Part shown: positions 18,581 through 26,482 of the stretch, piece after piece
Position numbering within the stretch: position 1 is the stretch's first letter
Layout: every line of letters begins with the position of its first letter
From: Geodermatophilus sp. DF01-2
GTDB taxonomy: Bacteria; Actinomycetota; Actinomycetes; Mycobacteriales; Geodermatophilaceae
DNA: 38,358 bases
Assembly (NCBI RefSeq): GCF_004571065.1
Contig: NZ_SPQN01000041.1
Location: forward strand, 1-38,358
Reading direction: 5' to 3'
Translations under genes and position numbers: made by a program
Notes under the pieces: generated by a model
What the model saw: the letters and a program-made list of their open reading frames with translations, nothing else
Database searches by the model: none
What the model was told of the DNA's origin: nothing

Positions 18581-18586
18581 TAGGCT
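18581..18586 (+). promoter_or_regulatory. Candidate -10 box of pdtaR (leaderless)
   Basis: TAGGCT ends 7 nt before GTG 18594 with no Shine-Dalgarno between, the same geometry as at pyk, polA and coaE. No good -35 box is seen. Confidence 0.4.
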
Positions 18587-18593
18587 CCCGCGG

Positions 18594-19196
18594 GTGAGCA
18601 GCGAGCCGGTCCGGGTCCTCATCGCGGAGGACGAGGCGCTCATCCGCCTCGACCTCAGGGAGATGCTCGAGGAGGAGGGGTACACCGTCGTCGCCGAGGC
18701 CGGCGACGGACAGCAGGCCGTCGACCAGGCCGGTGAGCTGCGGCCCGACCTGGTCATCCTGGACATCCAGATGCCCGTGCTCGACGGGCTGTCGGCCGCC
18801 GAGCAGATCGCCTCGGCCCGGCTCGCCCCGGTCATCGTGCTCACCGCCTTCAGCCAGCGGGAGCTGGTCGAGCGGGCGCGCGACGCCGGCGCGATGGCCT
18901 ACCTGGTCAAGCCGTTCTCCAAGAACGACCTGGTGCCGGCCATCGAGGTGGCCCGCGCGCGCTTCGCCGAGATGACCGCACTCGACGGCGAGGTGCGGAC
19001 GCTCGAGGAGCGGCTGGAGGCCCGCAAGGTGGTCGAGAGGGCCAAGGGCAAGCTGATGGCCGAGCAGGGCCTGACCGAGGTCGAGGCGTTCCGGTGGATC
19101 CAACGGACGGCGATGAACGAGCGCACCTCGATGAAGGCGCTCGCCCAGCGGCTCCTGGAACCGCAGGCGGCCGGGGACCCGACCGCGGGCGGCTGA
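18594..19196 (+). CDS. pdtaR: ANTAR-domain response regulator (PdtaR type)
   Basis: A 200-residue two-domain regulator. The receiver shows the acidic pair in VLIAEDEALIRLD, the phosphoacceptor Asp57 in LVILDIQMPVLDG, the switch Thr in VIVLTAFSQ and the Lys in YLVKPFSKNDL. A coiled linker (residues 125-145) leads to a C-terminal ANTAR domain, EARKVVERAKGKLMAEQGLT, an RNA-binding module that stops terminator formation in target leaders. Mycobacterial PdtaR is phosphorylated by the unlinked kinase PdtaS, and no kinase is present here either. Position next to pyk, tRNA-Leu and the liv genes is conserved from memory of Streptomyces. GTG 18594 fits the usual N-terminus. Confidence 0.93.
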   Translation: MSSEPVRVLIAEDEALIRLDLREMLEEEGYTVVAEAGDGQQAVDQAGELRPDLVILDIQMPVLDGLSAAEQIASARLAPVIVLTAFSQRELVERARDAGAMAYLVKPFSKNDLVPAIEVARARFAEMTALDGEVRTLEERLEARKVVERAKGKLMAEQGLTEVEAFRWIQRTAMNERTSMKALAQRLLEPQAAGDPTAGG

Positions 19197-19376
19197 CCTC
19201 CGTGGGACGCGCCGGTCGCGGCACGGGTCGCGGCGGGATCCGGCAGGTCACGACCTCATCACGGTCCAGCGAACCCGAGCGCCGGGCCCGGATCGGGCGG
19301 CTACCTTCCCTCCACTGACCGGTCGTCCGCCTGGGCGAGCCGGGTGCACGACTGACACCACAGTGGGAGTTGTTTG

Positions 19377-20714
19377 ATGCGCACAGGCATCCTCGCGCGC
19401 AACGCCGCCGTCTCGGCCGCGGCCCTCCTCGTCCTGACCGCCTGCGGCGGTGGGGGCGATGACGGGGGCACCGCGGCCGAAGGAGAAGGCGGCGGCGGCG
19501 GCGAACAGCAGGTCAACGTCTACGGCACCGACGGCAACATGGGCAACGCGCTGGGCGAGTCGTTCACCCAGCCGGGGGCGCTGGCCGGCATGTCGGGCAC
19601 GACGCCGCTCACCGAGCTGTCGTCGGACTTCCGGGAGCGGCTGGACGCGACCTACCCGGGTCTGCAGGACTACAACTATGCCGGCGAGACCTACGACGCG
19701 ATCGTGATCACGGCGCTGGCGGCGCAGCTGGCCGGCACCAACGACGCCAACGTCTTCAAGGAGTACGTCAACGGCGTCACCTTCGGCGGCGAGAAGTGCA
19801 CCGACTTCGCCAGCTGCTCGGAGATCATCGCCAACGGGGGCAACCCGGACTACGACGGCATCTCCGGTCCGCTGGCGTTCACCGAGGCGGGCGAGCCCTC
19901 CCTGGCCAGCTTCGGCATCCTCACCTTCGGCGAGGACAACACCATCGACGAGTCGCTGACCGACTACGTCCTCGCCGGTGACGAGGCCAACGCCGCCACC
20001 GACGAGGGGCCCGCGCCGGCGCCGCAGCCGGCCACCGGGGAGCAGCTGGTGATCGGCACCCTGCTGCCGCTGACCGGCAACCTGGCCTTCCTCGGTCCGC
20101 CGGAGGTCGCCGGGGCCCGCCTGGCGGTCCAGGAGATCAACGCCGCCGGTGGGGTCCTGGGGCAGGACGTGCGGCTCGTCGAGGGTGACTCCGGTGACGC
20201 CTCGACCGACACCGCCACCCAGACCGTCGACCGGCTGCTGCAGGAGGGCGTGAACGCCATCATCGGCGCGGCCTCCTCCGGCGTCAGCCTCACGGTCATC
20301 GACCGGATCACCGGTGCCGGCGTGCTGCAGTTCTCGCCGGCCAACACCTCCGACGAGTTCACGACGTACAACGACAACGGGCTGTACTTCCGCAGCGCGC
20401 CCCCGGACACGCTGCAGGCCCGGGCGCTGTCGGACCTGATCATCAACGACGGCAACAACACCGTCGGGATCATGGCGCTCAACGACCCGTACGGCGTCGG
20501 TCTCATGGAGAACACCCGGGAGAACCTCATCGCCGCGGGCCTGTCGGAGGACAGCATCCAGACGCTGACCTACGACCCCACGGCGGCCAACTTCGACGCC
20601 GAGATCCAGCAGATGGTGGACTTCAACCCCAACGCCATCGTGGTCATCGGCTTCGAGGAGTCGGCACGGATCATCGAGGGCCTCAACGCGCAGGGCATCG
20701 GCCCGGCGCGTTGA
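19377..20714 (+). CDS. Branched-chain amino acid ABC binding lipoprotein, circularly permuted
   Basis: A 445-residue type I periplasmic-binding-fold lipoprotein. Signal peptide and lipobox LTAC put the lipidated cysteine at Cys23, followed by a Gly/Glu-rich linker to residue 44. Residues 45-201 (QQVNVYGTDGNMGNALGE through SFGILTFGEDNTI) match what is normally the C-terminal half of this family. An Ala/Pro linker (202-223) precedes residues 224-445 (LVIGTLLPLTGNLAFLGPPE to GLNAQGIGPAR), normally the N-terminal half. The protein therefore looks circularly permuted. Both junctions follow Gly-Glu-Gln and share the motif GA[A/G]CAGC[A/T]GGT (19502, 20040). ATG 19377 has GGGAG upstream; TTG 19374 is possible. 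Likely partner: LivHMGF encoded on the opposite strand. Confidence 0.85.
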   Translation: MRTGILARNAAVSAAALLVLTACGGGGDDGGTAAEGEGGGGGEQQVNVYGTDGNMGNALGESFTQPGALAGMSGTTPLTELSSDFRERLDATYPGLQDYNYAGETYDAIVITALAAQLAGTNDANVFKEYVNGVTFGGEKCTDFASCSEIIANGGNPDYDGISGPLAFTEAGEPSLASFGILTFGEDNTIDESLTDYVLAGDEANAATDEGPAPAPQPATGEQLVIGTLLPLTGNLAFLGPPEVAGARLAVQEINAAGGVLGQDVRLVEGDSGDASTDTATQTVDRLLQEGVNAIIGAASSGVSLTVIDRITGAGVLQFSPANTSDEFTTYNDNGLYFRSAPPDTLQARALSDLIINDGNNTVGIMALNDPYGVGLMENTRENLIAAGLSEDSIQTLTYDPTAANFDAEIQQMVDFNPNAIVVIGFEESARIIEGLNAQGIGPAR

Positions 20715-20752
20715 TCCCGACCGGGTCCGGCACCCGGTAGGCGCCCTCCACA

Positions 20753-20784
20753 GTGGCCCGGCACCGTCCACGGTGCCGGGCCAC
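20753..20784 (+). terminator. Terminator after the binding-protein gene
   Basis: GTGGCCCGGCACCGT (20753-20767) and ACGGTGCCGGGCCAC (20770-20784) form a perfect 15-bp stem with a 2-nt loop, then CGTTCTGT. It lies 38 bp after the stop and can also serve the convergent gene at 20819-21238. Confidence 0.8.
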
Positions 20785-20818
20785 CGTTCTGTCGGGCTCG
20801 GTGCTGTTCGGGTGCGGT

Positions 20819-21238
20819 TCAGCGCTGGAGGAGCTGTCCCGGCGGATGCCAGTCCGCGGGGCGGCCGGTGTGGTTGGAGAACTCGACCGACCAGCGCCAC
20901 CAGCTGTGGTCGTCGGCGTGTTCCCAGGCGGTGAGGACGCCGACCTCGCCACCGGGCAGCAGGACCGGCAGCCCGAGCAGTTGCCGGTCCGGCCAGACCT
21001 CCGAGCGCCGGAGCCCGACGGGAGAGACCTCGAGCAGCGTCACCGGTGAATAGTCCCCGGTGCGGTCGGCGTCGCCGCGGATCACCACCGTGTCGTCGTC
21101 CGCCGTGACGCGGACCGACATCCGCGCCGGTGCGGCGTGCAGCAGCACCCGCGAGAACCCGCCGGCGGTGATCGCGCGGCAGTACTCCAGCCCGTTCATG
21201 CCCCCGTCACGGGAGCGGACGTCCCAGACCCAGTTCAT
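20819..21238 (-). CDS. Hypothetical protein, 139 aa
   Basis: The protein is soluble-looking, without signal or membrane segments. It starts MNWVWDVRSRDGG and contains FSRVLLHAAPARMSVRVTAD, an acidic VVIRGDADRTGDYSPVTLLEV strand-rich stretch and an aromatic C-terminus (HSWWRWSVEFSNHTGRPADW). Alternating hydrophobic residues suggest a beta-rich fold. I choose ATG 21238 because AAGGGG lies about 8 nt upstream; an in-frame GTG at 21256 lies before that site. It is downstream of livF on the same strand but separated from it by a strong hairpin, so it may be its own unit. I do not recognise the family. Confidence 0.7.
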   Translation of the reverse strand: MNWVWDVRSRDGGMNGLEYCRAITAGGFSRVLLHAAPARMSVRVTADDDTVVIRGDADRTGDYSPVTLLEVSPVGLRRSEVWPDRQLLGLPVLLPGGEVGVLTAWEHADDHSWWRWSVEFSNHTGRPADWHPPGQLLQR

Positions 21239-21256
21239 GGCGAGCCCCTTACCCAC

Positions 21257-21293
21257 GACGGCGCCGACTCCCGTGCGGGGAGCCGGCGCCGTC
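21257..21293 (-). terminator. Terminator between livF and the hypothetical gene
   Basis: GACGGCGCC at 21257 pairs with GGCGCCGTC ending at 21293, extended inward by GACTCCC/GGGGAGC around a short loop. It lies 78 bp after livF on the minus strand and would end the livHMGF transcript. Confidence 0.65.
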
Positions 21294-21371
21294 CTGGTGA
21301 GGTACTGGAACGGCCAGCCTTCAGGGACCCGCGCCGAGTGTGCGAGGCGTGGGGAGAAGGGTGGTCCTTTC

Positions 21372-22244
21372 TCAGTGGGCCTTGGCGAGCGTGCCGAGGT
21401 AGAGCTCGATGACCTTGGGGTCGTGCATGAGCGACTCGCCCGTGTCGGTGTAGGCGTTGCGACCCTGGTCGAGCACGTAGCCGCGGTCGCAGATCTGCAG
21501 GCACCGGCGGGCGTTCTGCTCGACCATGATGATCGACACGCCGGTCGCGTTGATCCGCCGGCAGCGGATGAAGACCTCGTCCTGGTAGGCGGGGGAGAGG
21601 CCGGCCGACGGCTCGTCGAGGAGCAGCACCGACGGCTCCATCATCAGCGCGCGCCCCATGGCCACCATCTGGCGCTCACCGCCGGACAGCGACCCCGCCT
21701 TGACCTTCCGGCGCTCGCCGAGCATGGGGAACAGGTCGGCCACGTAGTCGAAGCGCTCCCGGAAGACCTTCGGCCGGAGGTACGCGCCCATCTGCATGTT
21801 CTCCTCGATGGACAGCGAGGGGAACACGTTGTTGTTCTGCGGCACGTAGCCCACGCCGAGCGAGACCAGCCGGTGGGCGGGTGCTGCGGTGATGTCCTCC
21901 CCGCGGAGGGTCACCGACCCCGAGCGCACCGGGATCAGCCCGAACAGCGTCTTGAGCAGGGTCGACTTCCCGGCCCCGTTCGGACCGATGATGCCGACCA
22001 GCTCGCCGTCCTGCAGGTGGAAGTCGCAGCCGTTGAGGATGTTGACGCCCGGGACGTAGCCGGCCACCAGCTCGTCGGCCCGGACCAGCGCCCCCTCCGC
22101 CAGGCGCTGGTGCTCTTCCCGCGTGGCGGCCTTCTCGGCCGGGGACAGCTCCCCGGCGATCGCCCGCTCGTCGGGCGTGCCACCGTCCCCGGAACCGACC
22201 TGGAAGAGCGGGTCCTCCATGGCCGGGTCGTCCATGGTGCTCAT
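21372..22244 (-). CDS. livF: Branched-chain amino acid ABC transporter ATPase LivF
   Basis: A 290-residue ABC ATPase. Walker A GPNGAGKSTLLKTLFG, Q-loop YVPQNNNVFPSLSIEENM, signature LSGGERQMVAMGRALM, Walker B VLLLDEPSAGLSP and the switch His-equivalent region VEQN are in order; VEQNARR in place of EH is typical of LivF. Residues 1-52 are an acidic extension before the usual ADELVAGY start. It overlaps livG by 4 bp (ATGA) and is the last gene of the livHMGF set. LivF and LivG form the cytoplasmic nucleotide-binding heterodimer of the importer. Confidence 0.93.
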   Translation of the reverse strand: MSTMDDPAMEDPLFQVGSGDGGTPDERAIAGELSPAEKAATREEHQRLAEGALVRADELVAGYVPGVNILNGCDFHLQDGELVGIIGPNGAGKSTLLKTLFGLIPVRSGSVTLRGEDITAAPAHRLVSLGVGYVPQNNNVFPSLSIEENMQMGAYLRPKVFRERFDYVADLFPMLGERRKVKAGSLSGGERQMVAMGRALMMEPSVLLLDEPSAGLSPAYQDEVFIRCRRINATGVSIIMVEQNARRCLQICDRGYVLDQGRNAYTDTGESLMHDPKVIELYLGTLAKAH

Positions 22245-23269
22245 CGGTCCTCCTCGCGGCGGGTGTCGGAGCCGATGACCTCGCCGTCGGCATGTTCCTG
22301 GCGCGCGATGCTGCGCTCGGCCTCGGCGAGCACGCGGTCCTCCTCCTCGACGGTGAGCGGGGCGTCGTGGTGGGCGCCGAGGTAGGCGTCGACGACCGCC
22401 TGGTTCTGGCTGATGGACTCCGGTGGGCCCTCGGCGATGACCTCGCCGGCGGCCATGACGACGACCCAGTCGCTGATGTCCCGGACGACGTCCATGTCGT
22501 GCTCGACGAAGACGACCGTCATGCCCTGCTCGCGCAGGTCCTTGACGTGCCCCAGCAGGCTCTGGGTGAGCGCTGGGTTCACACCGGCCATCGGCTCGTC
22601 GAGCATGACCACTTTGGGGTCGCTCATGAGCGCGCGGGCCATCTCCAGCAGCTTGCGCTGACCACCGGAGAGGGTGCCGGCGAAGTCGTCCTTCTTCCGG
22701 TCCAGCTTGAACCGGGTGAGCAGCTCCATCGCCTTCTCGGTGTTCTGCCGCTCCTGCGTCCGCCAGGTGCCGGGCACGAGGGCCCGCCAGAAGCTCTCCC
22801 CGCGCTGGCCCTGCGCGCCGAGCAGCATGTTCTGCAGCACGGTCAGCCGGGACAGCGCCTTGGTCAGCTGGAAGGTCCGGACGACGCCCAGCCGGGCCAC
22901 CTGGTGCGGTGCCAGCTTGCCCAGCGGGCGACCGTCGAACGACCAGGTGCCGGAGTTGGGCTGGTCGAAGCCGGTGAGCAGGTTGAACAGCGTCGTCTTG
23001 CCGGCTCCGTTGGGACCGATCAGGCCGGTGATGCCGCCGCGCTGGACCTCCAGGTGGTCGACGGAGACGGCGGTGAGGCCACCGAAGGTGCGGGTCACCC
23101 CGTCGACGACGATCGCCGGGTCGGGCTTGGCCACCCCGACCTCCCAGGGGACGTCGCGCAGTGCCGCCCGGGCGACGAGCCGGGGCGCGCCGCCGGACGC
23201 GGCCGGGTCGAGGGAGGCGGCGTGCGCGCCGGCGGAAGCCGGCTCGCCGGGCGTCGGATCAGCGGGCAT
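22241..23269 (-). CDS. livG: Branched-chain amino acid ABC transporter ATPase LivG
   Basis: A 342-residue ABC ATPase with Walker A GPNGAGKTTLFNLLTGF, the long LivG-type insert RTFQLTKALSRLTVLQNMLLG, signature LSGGQRKLLEMARALMSDP, Walker B VVMLDEPMAGVNP and switch VFVEHDMDVV. About 50 N-terminal residues (Ala/Pro/Gly-rich) and about 35 C-terminal residues (charged) extend beyond the family core. Its ATG lies inside the end of livM, an 11-bp overlap, so the genes are translationally coupled. Confidence 0.93.
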   Translation of the reverse strand: MPADPTPGEPASAGAHAASLDPAASGGAPRLVARAALRDVPWEVGVAKPDPAIVVDGVTRTFGGLTAVSVDHLEVQRGGITGLIGPNGAGKTTLFNLLTGFDQPNSGTWSFDGRPLGKLAPHQVARLGVVRTFQLTKALSRLTVLQNMLLGAQGQRGESFWRALVPGTWRTQERQNTEKAMELLTRFKLDRKKDDFAGTLSGGQRKLLEMARALMSDPKVVMLDEPMAGVNPALTQSLLGHVKDLREQGMTVVFVEHDMDVVRDISDWVVVMAAGEVIAEGPPESISQNQAVVDAYLGAHHDAPLTVEEEDRVLAEAERSIARQEHADGEVIGSDTRREEDR

Positions 23270-24257
23270 CGAGCATCACCTCTCGTCGGTCGCCGAAGAT
23301 GCCCTGCGGTCGGAAGACGAGCAGCAGGATGAGCCCGAGCCCGATCAGCACGAACCGGATCTGCGCCACGTCGGTCGCCGAGAGCAGCCCCTCGGGGATG
23401 ACCCCGTTGGTGATCAGCGTACGCAGGCCGGTGTCGGCGAACTGGATGATGAAGTACATCAGCATGGCGCCGACGACGGGACCGAGCACGCGGGCCGCGC
23501 CGCCGAGGATGAGCGCGGCGTAGGCGAGGAAGGTGTTCGCGTTCTGGTACTGGTCGGGGATGGCCGATCCGGTGCCCAGGGCGTAGATCATCCCGCCGAG
23601 GGCGCCGAGGATGCCGCCGAGGACGAGTGCCTGCATCTTGTAGACGTAGACGTTCTTGCCCAGCGCGCGCACGGCGTCCTCGTCCTCGCGGATGGACTTG
23701 ACCACCCGGCCCCAGGGGCTGCGGACCAGCAGCCAGATCAGCAGGCAGGCCAGCGCGACCAGCACCCAGCCGACCGCCGTGACCCACAGCTCCGCGCCGC
23801 TCCACCGGGTGCCGAGCAGGGAGTAGCGGCGGGCGGTGTCCCACGGCGCGAGGGCCACGAACTCGTTGTTAAAGCCGGCCAGCCCGCGGGTGGCGTTGGT
23901 GACCGGCGTAGCCGAGACCGACCGGAACAGCAGGCGCAGGCCCTCGGCCGCTGCGATGGTCGCGATGGCCAGGTAGTCCGCGCGCAGGCGCAGCGTCGGC
24001 AGGCCGAGCAGCAGGGCGAGGACGACGGCCGCCAGGATGCCGACGGCCACGCCCACCCAGAAGTTCAGCCCCCACTGGCTCACCGAGATGGCGATCCCGT
24101 ACCCGCCGAGCATGGCGAAGGCGATCTGGCCGAAGTTCAGCAGCCCGGTGTACCCGAACTGCAGGTTGATGCCGATCGCCAGGAGGGCCAGGAAGATCGC
24201 CTGGAAGCCGAGGCCGGCCTTGAGCGCGACGGCCAGGGCGTCGATCAGTTCAGCCAC
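23259..24257 (-). CDS. livM: Branched-chain amino acid ABC transporter permease LivM
   Basis: A 332-residue permease with about eight to ten membrane helices. Family motifs include GYTGLLNFGQIAFAMLGGYG, ADYLAIATIAAAEGLRL, the coupling-loop SPWGRVVKSIREDEDAVRALGKN, and LGGILGALGGMIYALGTG. The C-terminus ends FRPQGIFGDRREVMLDAR. GTG 24257 starts 3 bp after the livH stop. It pairs with LivH to form the membrane channel. Confidence 0.92.
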   Translation of the reverse strand: MAELIDALAVALKAGLGFQAIFLALLAIGINLQFGYTGLLNFGQIAFAMLGGYGIAISVSQWGLNFWVGVAVGILAAVVLALLLGLPTLRLRADYLAIATIAAAEGLRLLFRSVSATPVTNATRGLAGFNNEFVALAPWDTARRYSLLGTRWSGAELWVTAVGWVLVALACLLIWLLVRSPWGRVVKSIREDEDAVRALGKNVYVYKMQALVLGGILGALGGMIYALGTGSAIPDQYQNANTFLAYAALILGGAARVLGPVVGAMLMYFIIQFADTGLRTLITNGVIPEGLLSATDVAQIRFVLIGLGLILLLVFRPQGIFGDRREVMLDAR

Positions 24258-24260
24258 GGC

Positions 24261-25634
24261 TCAGCCCACCCGGACCCGGCTGCCGAGGATGCCCTGCGGC
24301 CGCACGATGAGGATGACGATCAGCAGGAGCAGCCCCCCGACGTACTTGACGTCGTTGGGGATGACGAGGGTCGACATCTGCACGAAGACCCCCACCACGA
24401 TGCTGCCCACCAGGGCTCCGTAGGCGGTGCCGAGCCCGCCGAGGGTGACGCCGGCGAACATGAGCAGCAGCAGCCGGAAACCCATGTCCCACTGCACCTC
24501 GTCGGACAAGCCCAGCAGGACGCCGCCCAGGGCCGCCAGCGCGCCGCCCATCATCCAGACGACCAGGATGACGCGGTTGACGTTGATGCCCGAGGACGCC
24601 GCGAGGTCGCGGTTGTCGGCGACCGCCCGCATCGCCTTGCCGATCTTGGTGCGCTGCAGCATGACGGCGACCAGCAGCAGGACGGCGAGCGCGATGACGA
24701 GCGACGCGAGGTCCTTGTCGGTCAAGGTGAACGGGCCGTAGTCGACTGCCCGCTGGCCTCGGTAGTCGACGTAGGCCTCCGAGCGGCCGCCGAAGATGAT
24801 CTGGTACAGGTAGCGCAGCAGCAGCGACAGGCCGATCGAGATGACCAGCGCGGCGATCAGGCCGGTGCCGCGCCGTCGCAGCGGCCGCCAGATGCCCAGC
24901 TCGTTGAGCGCGCCGACGCCGGCGCCGATCACCATGGCGATCACCGCCGCCGGGATCAGCGGCACTCCGCCCTCGACGTTGATGAACCACGCGGCGATCG
25001 CGCCGATGGTCACCAGCTCGCCGTGCGCGAAGTTGGTCAGGCCCGTGGTGCCGAAGATGAGCGAGAGCCCGACCGCGGCCATCGCGATGAGCAACCCGAA
25101 GCGCAGTCCGTCGACGAAGAGTTGCACCCAGCGGACGGTGCCGCCCCCGGAGTTCCGGCTCCCGTCGCTGAGCCCGATGATGACGCCCTGGTTGCGGCCG
25201 GCATCCACGGTGACCGTGCGGCTGTCGGCGCCGTTGAGGACCACGCCCTCGGGGAGGGCCTCCTCGTCGATGGTGACCGTGTACTGGCCGGGCCCGGGCA
25301 GGGGCACGACCCACCGGCCGTCCTCGTCGGTCTCCACGGTGTCGATCTCCGTGCCGTCGGGGGTCGTGACGACGACCTCGACGCCCTCGATCGGACCGCT
25401 GAGGGTGGTCTGGAGGGTGCCGGACACCTGCTCGGACGCCGCGCTCTCCTCGGGTTGTGCGTGGGCGACGCCCGGGGCCAGCGTCAGCGCCACGCCGCCG
25501 AGGACGCTCAGCAGGAGCAGACGGAGCAGCATCCGGCCACGGGACACCCGGGATCCCCGTGCGGACCGGCGCCCGGTGCGGGCGGGTCCGATGGGTACAC
25601 CGTGTCCCGGTACACGGCCTGGTGCGTGCGTCAC
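24261..25634 (-). CDS. livH: LivH permease with N-terminal extracytoplasmic Ig-like domain
   Basis: A 457-residue protein made of three parts. Residues 35-59 form a signal-peptide-like segment (MLLRLLLLSVLGG to GVAHA). Residues about 70-156 look like a carboxypeptidase-regulatory or Ig-like beta domain, with GPIEGVEVVVTTPDG, TDEDGRWVVPLPGPGQYTVTI and a closing VTVDAG strand. From about 167 on is a standard LivH permease (LSLIFGTTGLTNFAHGELVT; KIGKAMRAVADN; GVLLGLSDEVQWDMGF; RPQGILGSRV). The start is uncertain: GTG 25634 has GGGAGG four bases upstream; ATG 25646, GTG 25547 and ATG 25532 are alternatives. It is the first gene of livHMGF. Confidence 0.85.
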   Translation of the reverse strand: MTHAPGRVPGHGVPIGPARTGRRSARGSRVSRGRMLLRLLLLSVLGGVALTLAPGVAHAQPEESAASEQVSGTLQTTLSGPIEGVEVVVTTPDGTEIDTVETDEDGRWVVPLPGPGQYTVTIDEEALPEGVVLNGADSRTVTVDAGRNQGVIIGLSDGSRNSGGGTVRWVQLFVDGLRFGLLIAMAAVGLSLIFGTTGLTNFAHGELVTIGAIAAWFINVEGGVPLIPAAVIAMVIGAGVGALNELGIWRPLRRRGTGLIAALVISIGLSLLLRYLYQIIFGGRSEAYVDYRGQRAVDYGPFTLTDKDLASLVIALAVLLLVAVMLQRTKIGKAMRAVADNRDLAASSGINVNRVILVVWMMGGALAALGGVLLGLSDEVQWDMGFRLLLLMFAGVTLGGLGTAYGALVGSIVVGVFVQMSTLVIPNDVKYVGGLLLLIVILIVRPQGILGSRVRVG

Positions 25635-25731
25635 TCGACCTCCCATGGCGCTGTGAGTGATGGGGGACCGTAACCCAGCTGTGTTTCGGTCCGCTGTCGT
25701 CGCGGCGAGCTGTGACCTTTCCGCGACACGC

Positions 25732-25791
25732 CGCACCTCTCACCCCTGTCCCCCTGCGGCGCGCCGTCGTGATCACCGGGGTCCGGAGGTG
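25732..25791. repeat. Inverted repeat between livH and the GNAT gene
   Basis: GCACCTC-tc-ACCCC (25732-25745) is complementary to GGGGT-ccg-GAGGTGC (25777-25791), giving 12 paired bases around a 31-nt loop in the divergent promoter region. It could be an operator, a leader hairpin or a degenerate palindromic element. Confidence 0.35.
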
Positions 25792-25827
25792 CAGGCTCTG
25801 GCCGCCACCGTCCAGGGGAGGGTTCCT

Positions 25828-26472
25828 GTGTCAGGATCCGGTTCTCGGTCCCGCGTCACGGCGCGCGCCGCGCGTCCCGACGACCTGCCCGCCGTGCTGG
25901 CCCTGGTGCGCCAGCACCGGGCCGAGGCCCACGCCGAAGGCGTGCTGACCGGTCAGACCCCCGGGGCGGCGGCCGCCGCCGGGTTCCGCCGGCTCCTGGT
26001 CGATCCGGCGCACCGGGTCGTGCTGGCGGTGCTGCCGGGCCCGAACGCGCCGGACGGCGGGGGCGTCGGCGGAGAGCTGGTCGTGGGCCTGGCCGTCCTC
26101 GGCGTCGACCCGCTCTCGGTGGTCCTCGGTGTCCCGCAGGTGACCGTGGACAACCTCGTCGTCCACCGCGAGCACCGCCGGTGCGGTGCCGGCGCGGCGC
26201 TGCTCGCGGCCGCCGTGGCCCATGCCGCCGAGGTGGGTGCGGCGCACGTCGTCGCGGCCGTCGGTGGGCACGAGGCCGAGCGCCAGCGGTTCTTCGCTCG
26301 GATGGGGTTCGCGCCGCTGACCACCCGGCGGATCGTGCCGCGGGAGACCCTCGGACGGACGCTGACGGCCTGGCAGCGCGGCGGGGTGACCGTCCCGGTG
26401 CCGCGGCGGCCGCTGGTGCGCCGCCGGCCGCCTGCCCGGCTGGTGCCGGCGCTCGACGTCGCCGAGGGCTGA
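25828..26472 (+). CDS. GNAT-family N-acetyltransferase
   Basis: A 214-residue acetyltransferase-fold protein. After a short Ser/Arg-rich N-terminus comes VTARAARPDDLPAVLALVRQHRAEA, then strands VGLAVLGVDPLS and VTVDNLVVHREHRRCGAGAALLAAAVAHA, which holds the acetyl-CoA pyrophosphate loop (R-x-x-x-x-G-A/G), and a typical RFFARMGFAPL near the end. A basic tail (RRPLVRRRPPARLVPALD) follows. GTG 25828 is set by GGGAGGG six bases upstream. The substrate is unknown. It is divergent from livH and convergent with the thioesterase gene. Confidence 0.8.
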   Translation: MSGSGSRSRVTARAARPDDLPAVLALVRQHRAEAHAEGVLTGQTPGAAAAAGFRRLLVDPAHRVVLAVLPGPNAPDGGGVGGELVVGLAVLGVDPLSVVLGVPQVTVDNLVVHREHRRCGAGAALLAAAVAHAAEVGAAHVVAAVGGHEAERQRFFARMGFAPLTTRRIVPRETLGRTLTAWQRGGVTVPVPRRPLVRRRPPARLVPALDVAEG

Positions 26473-26482
26473 GCCGGCCGGC

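Noticed and set aside
18594-19196. Amidase-operon antiterminator AmiR instead of PdtaR
   Set aside because: No amidase genes are near; receiver-ANTAR layout and position beside pyk fit PdtaR.
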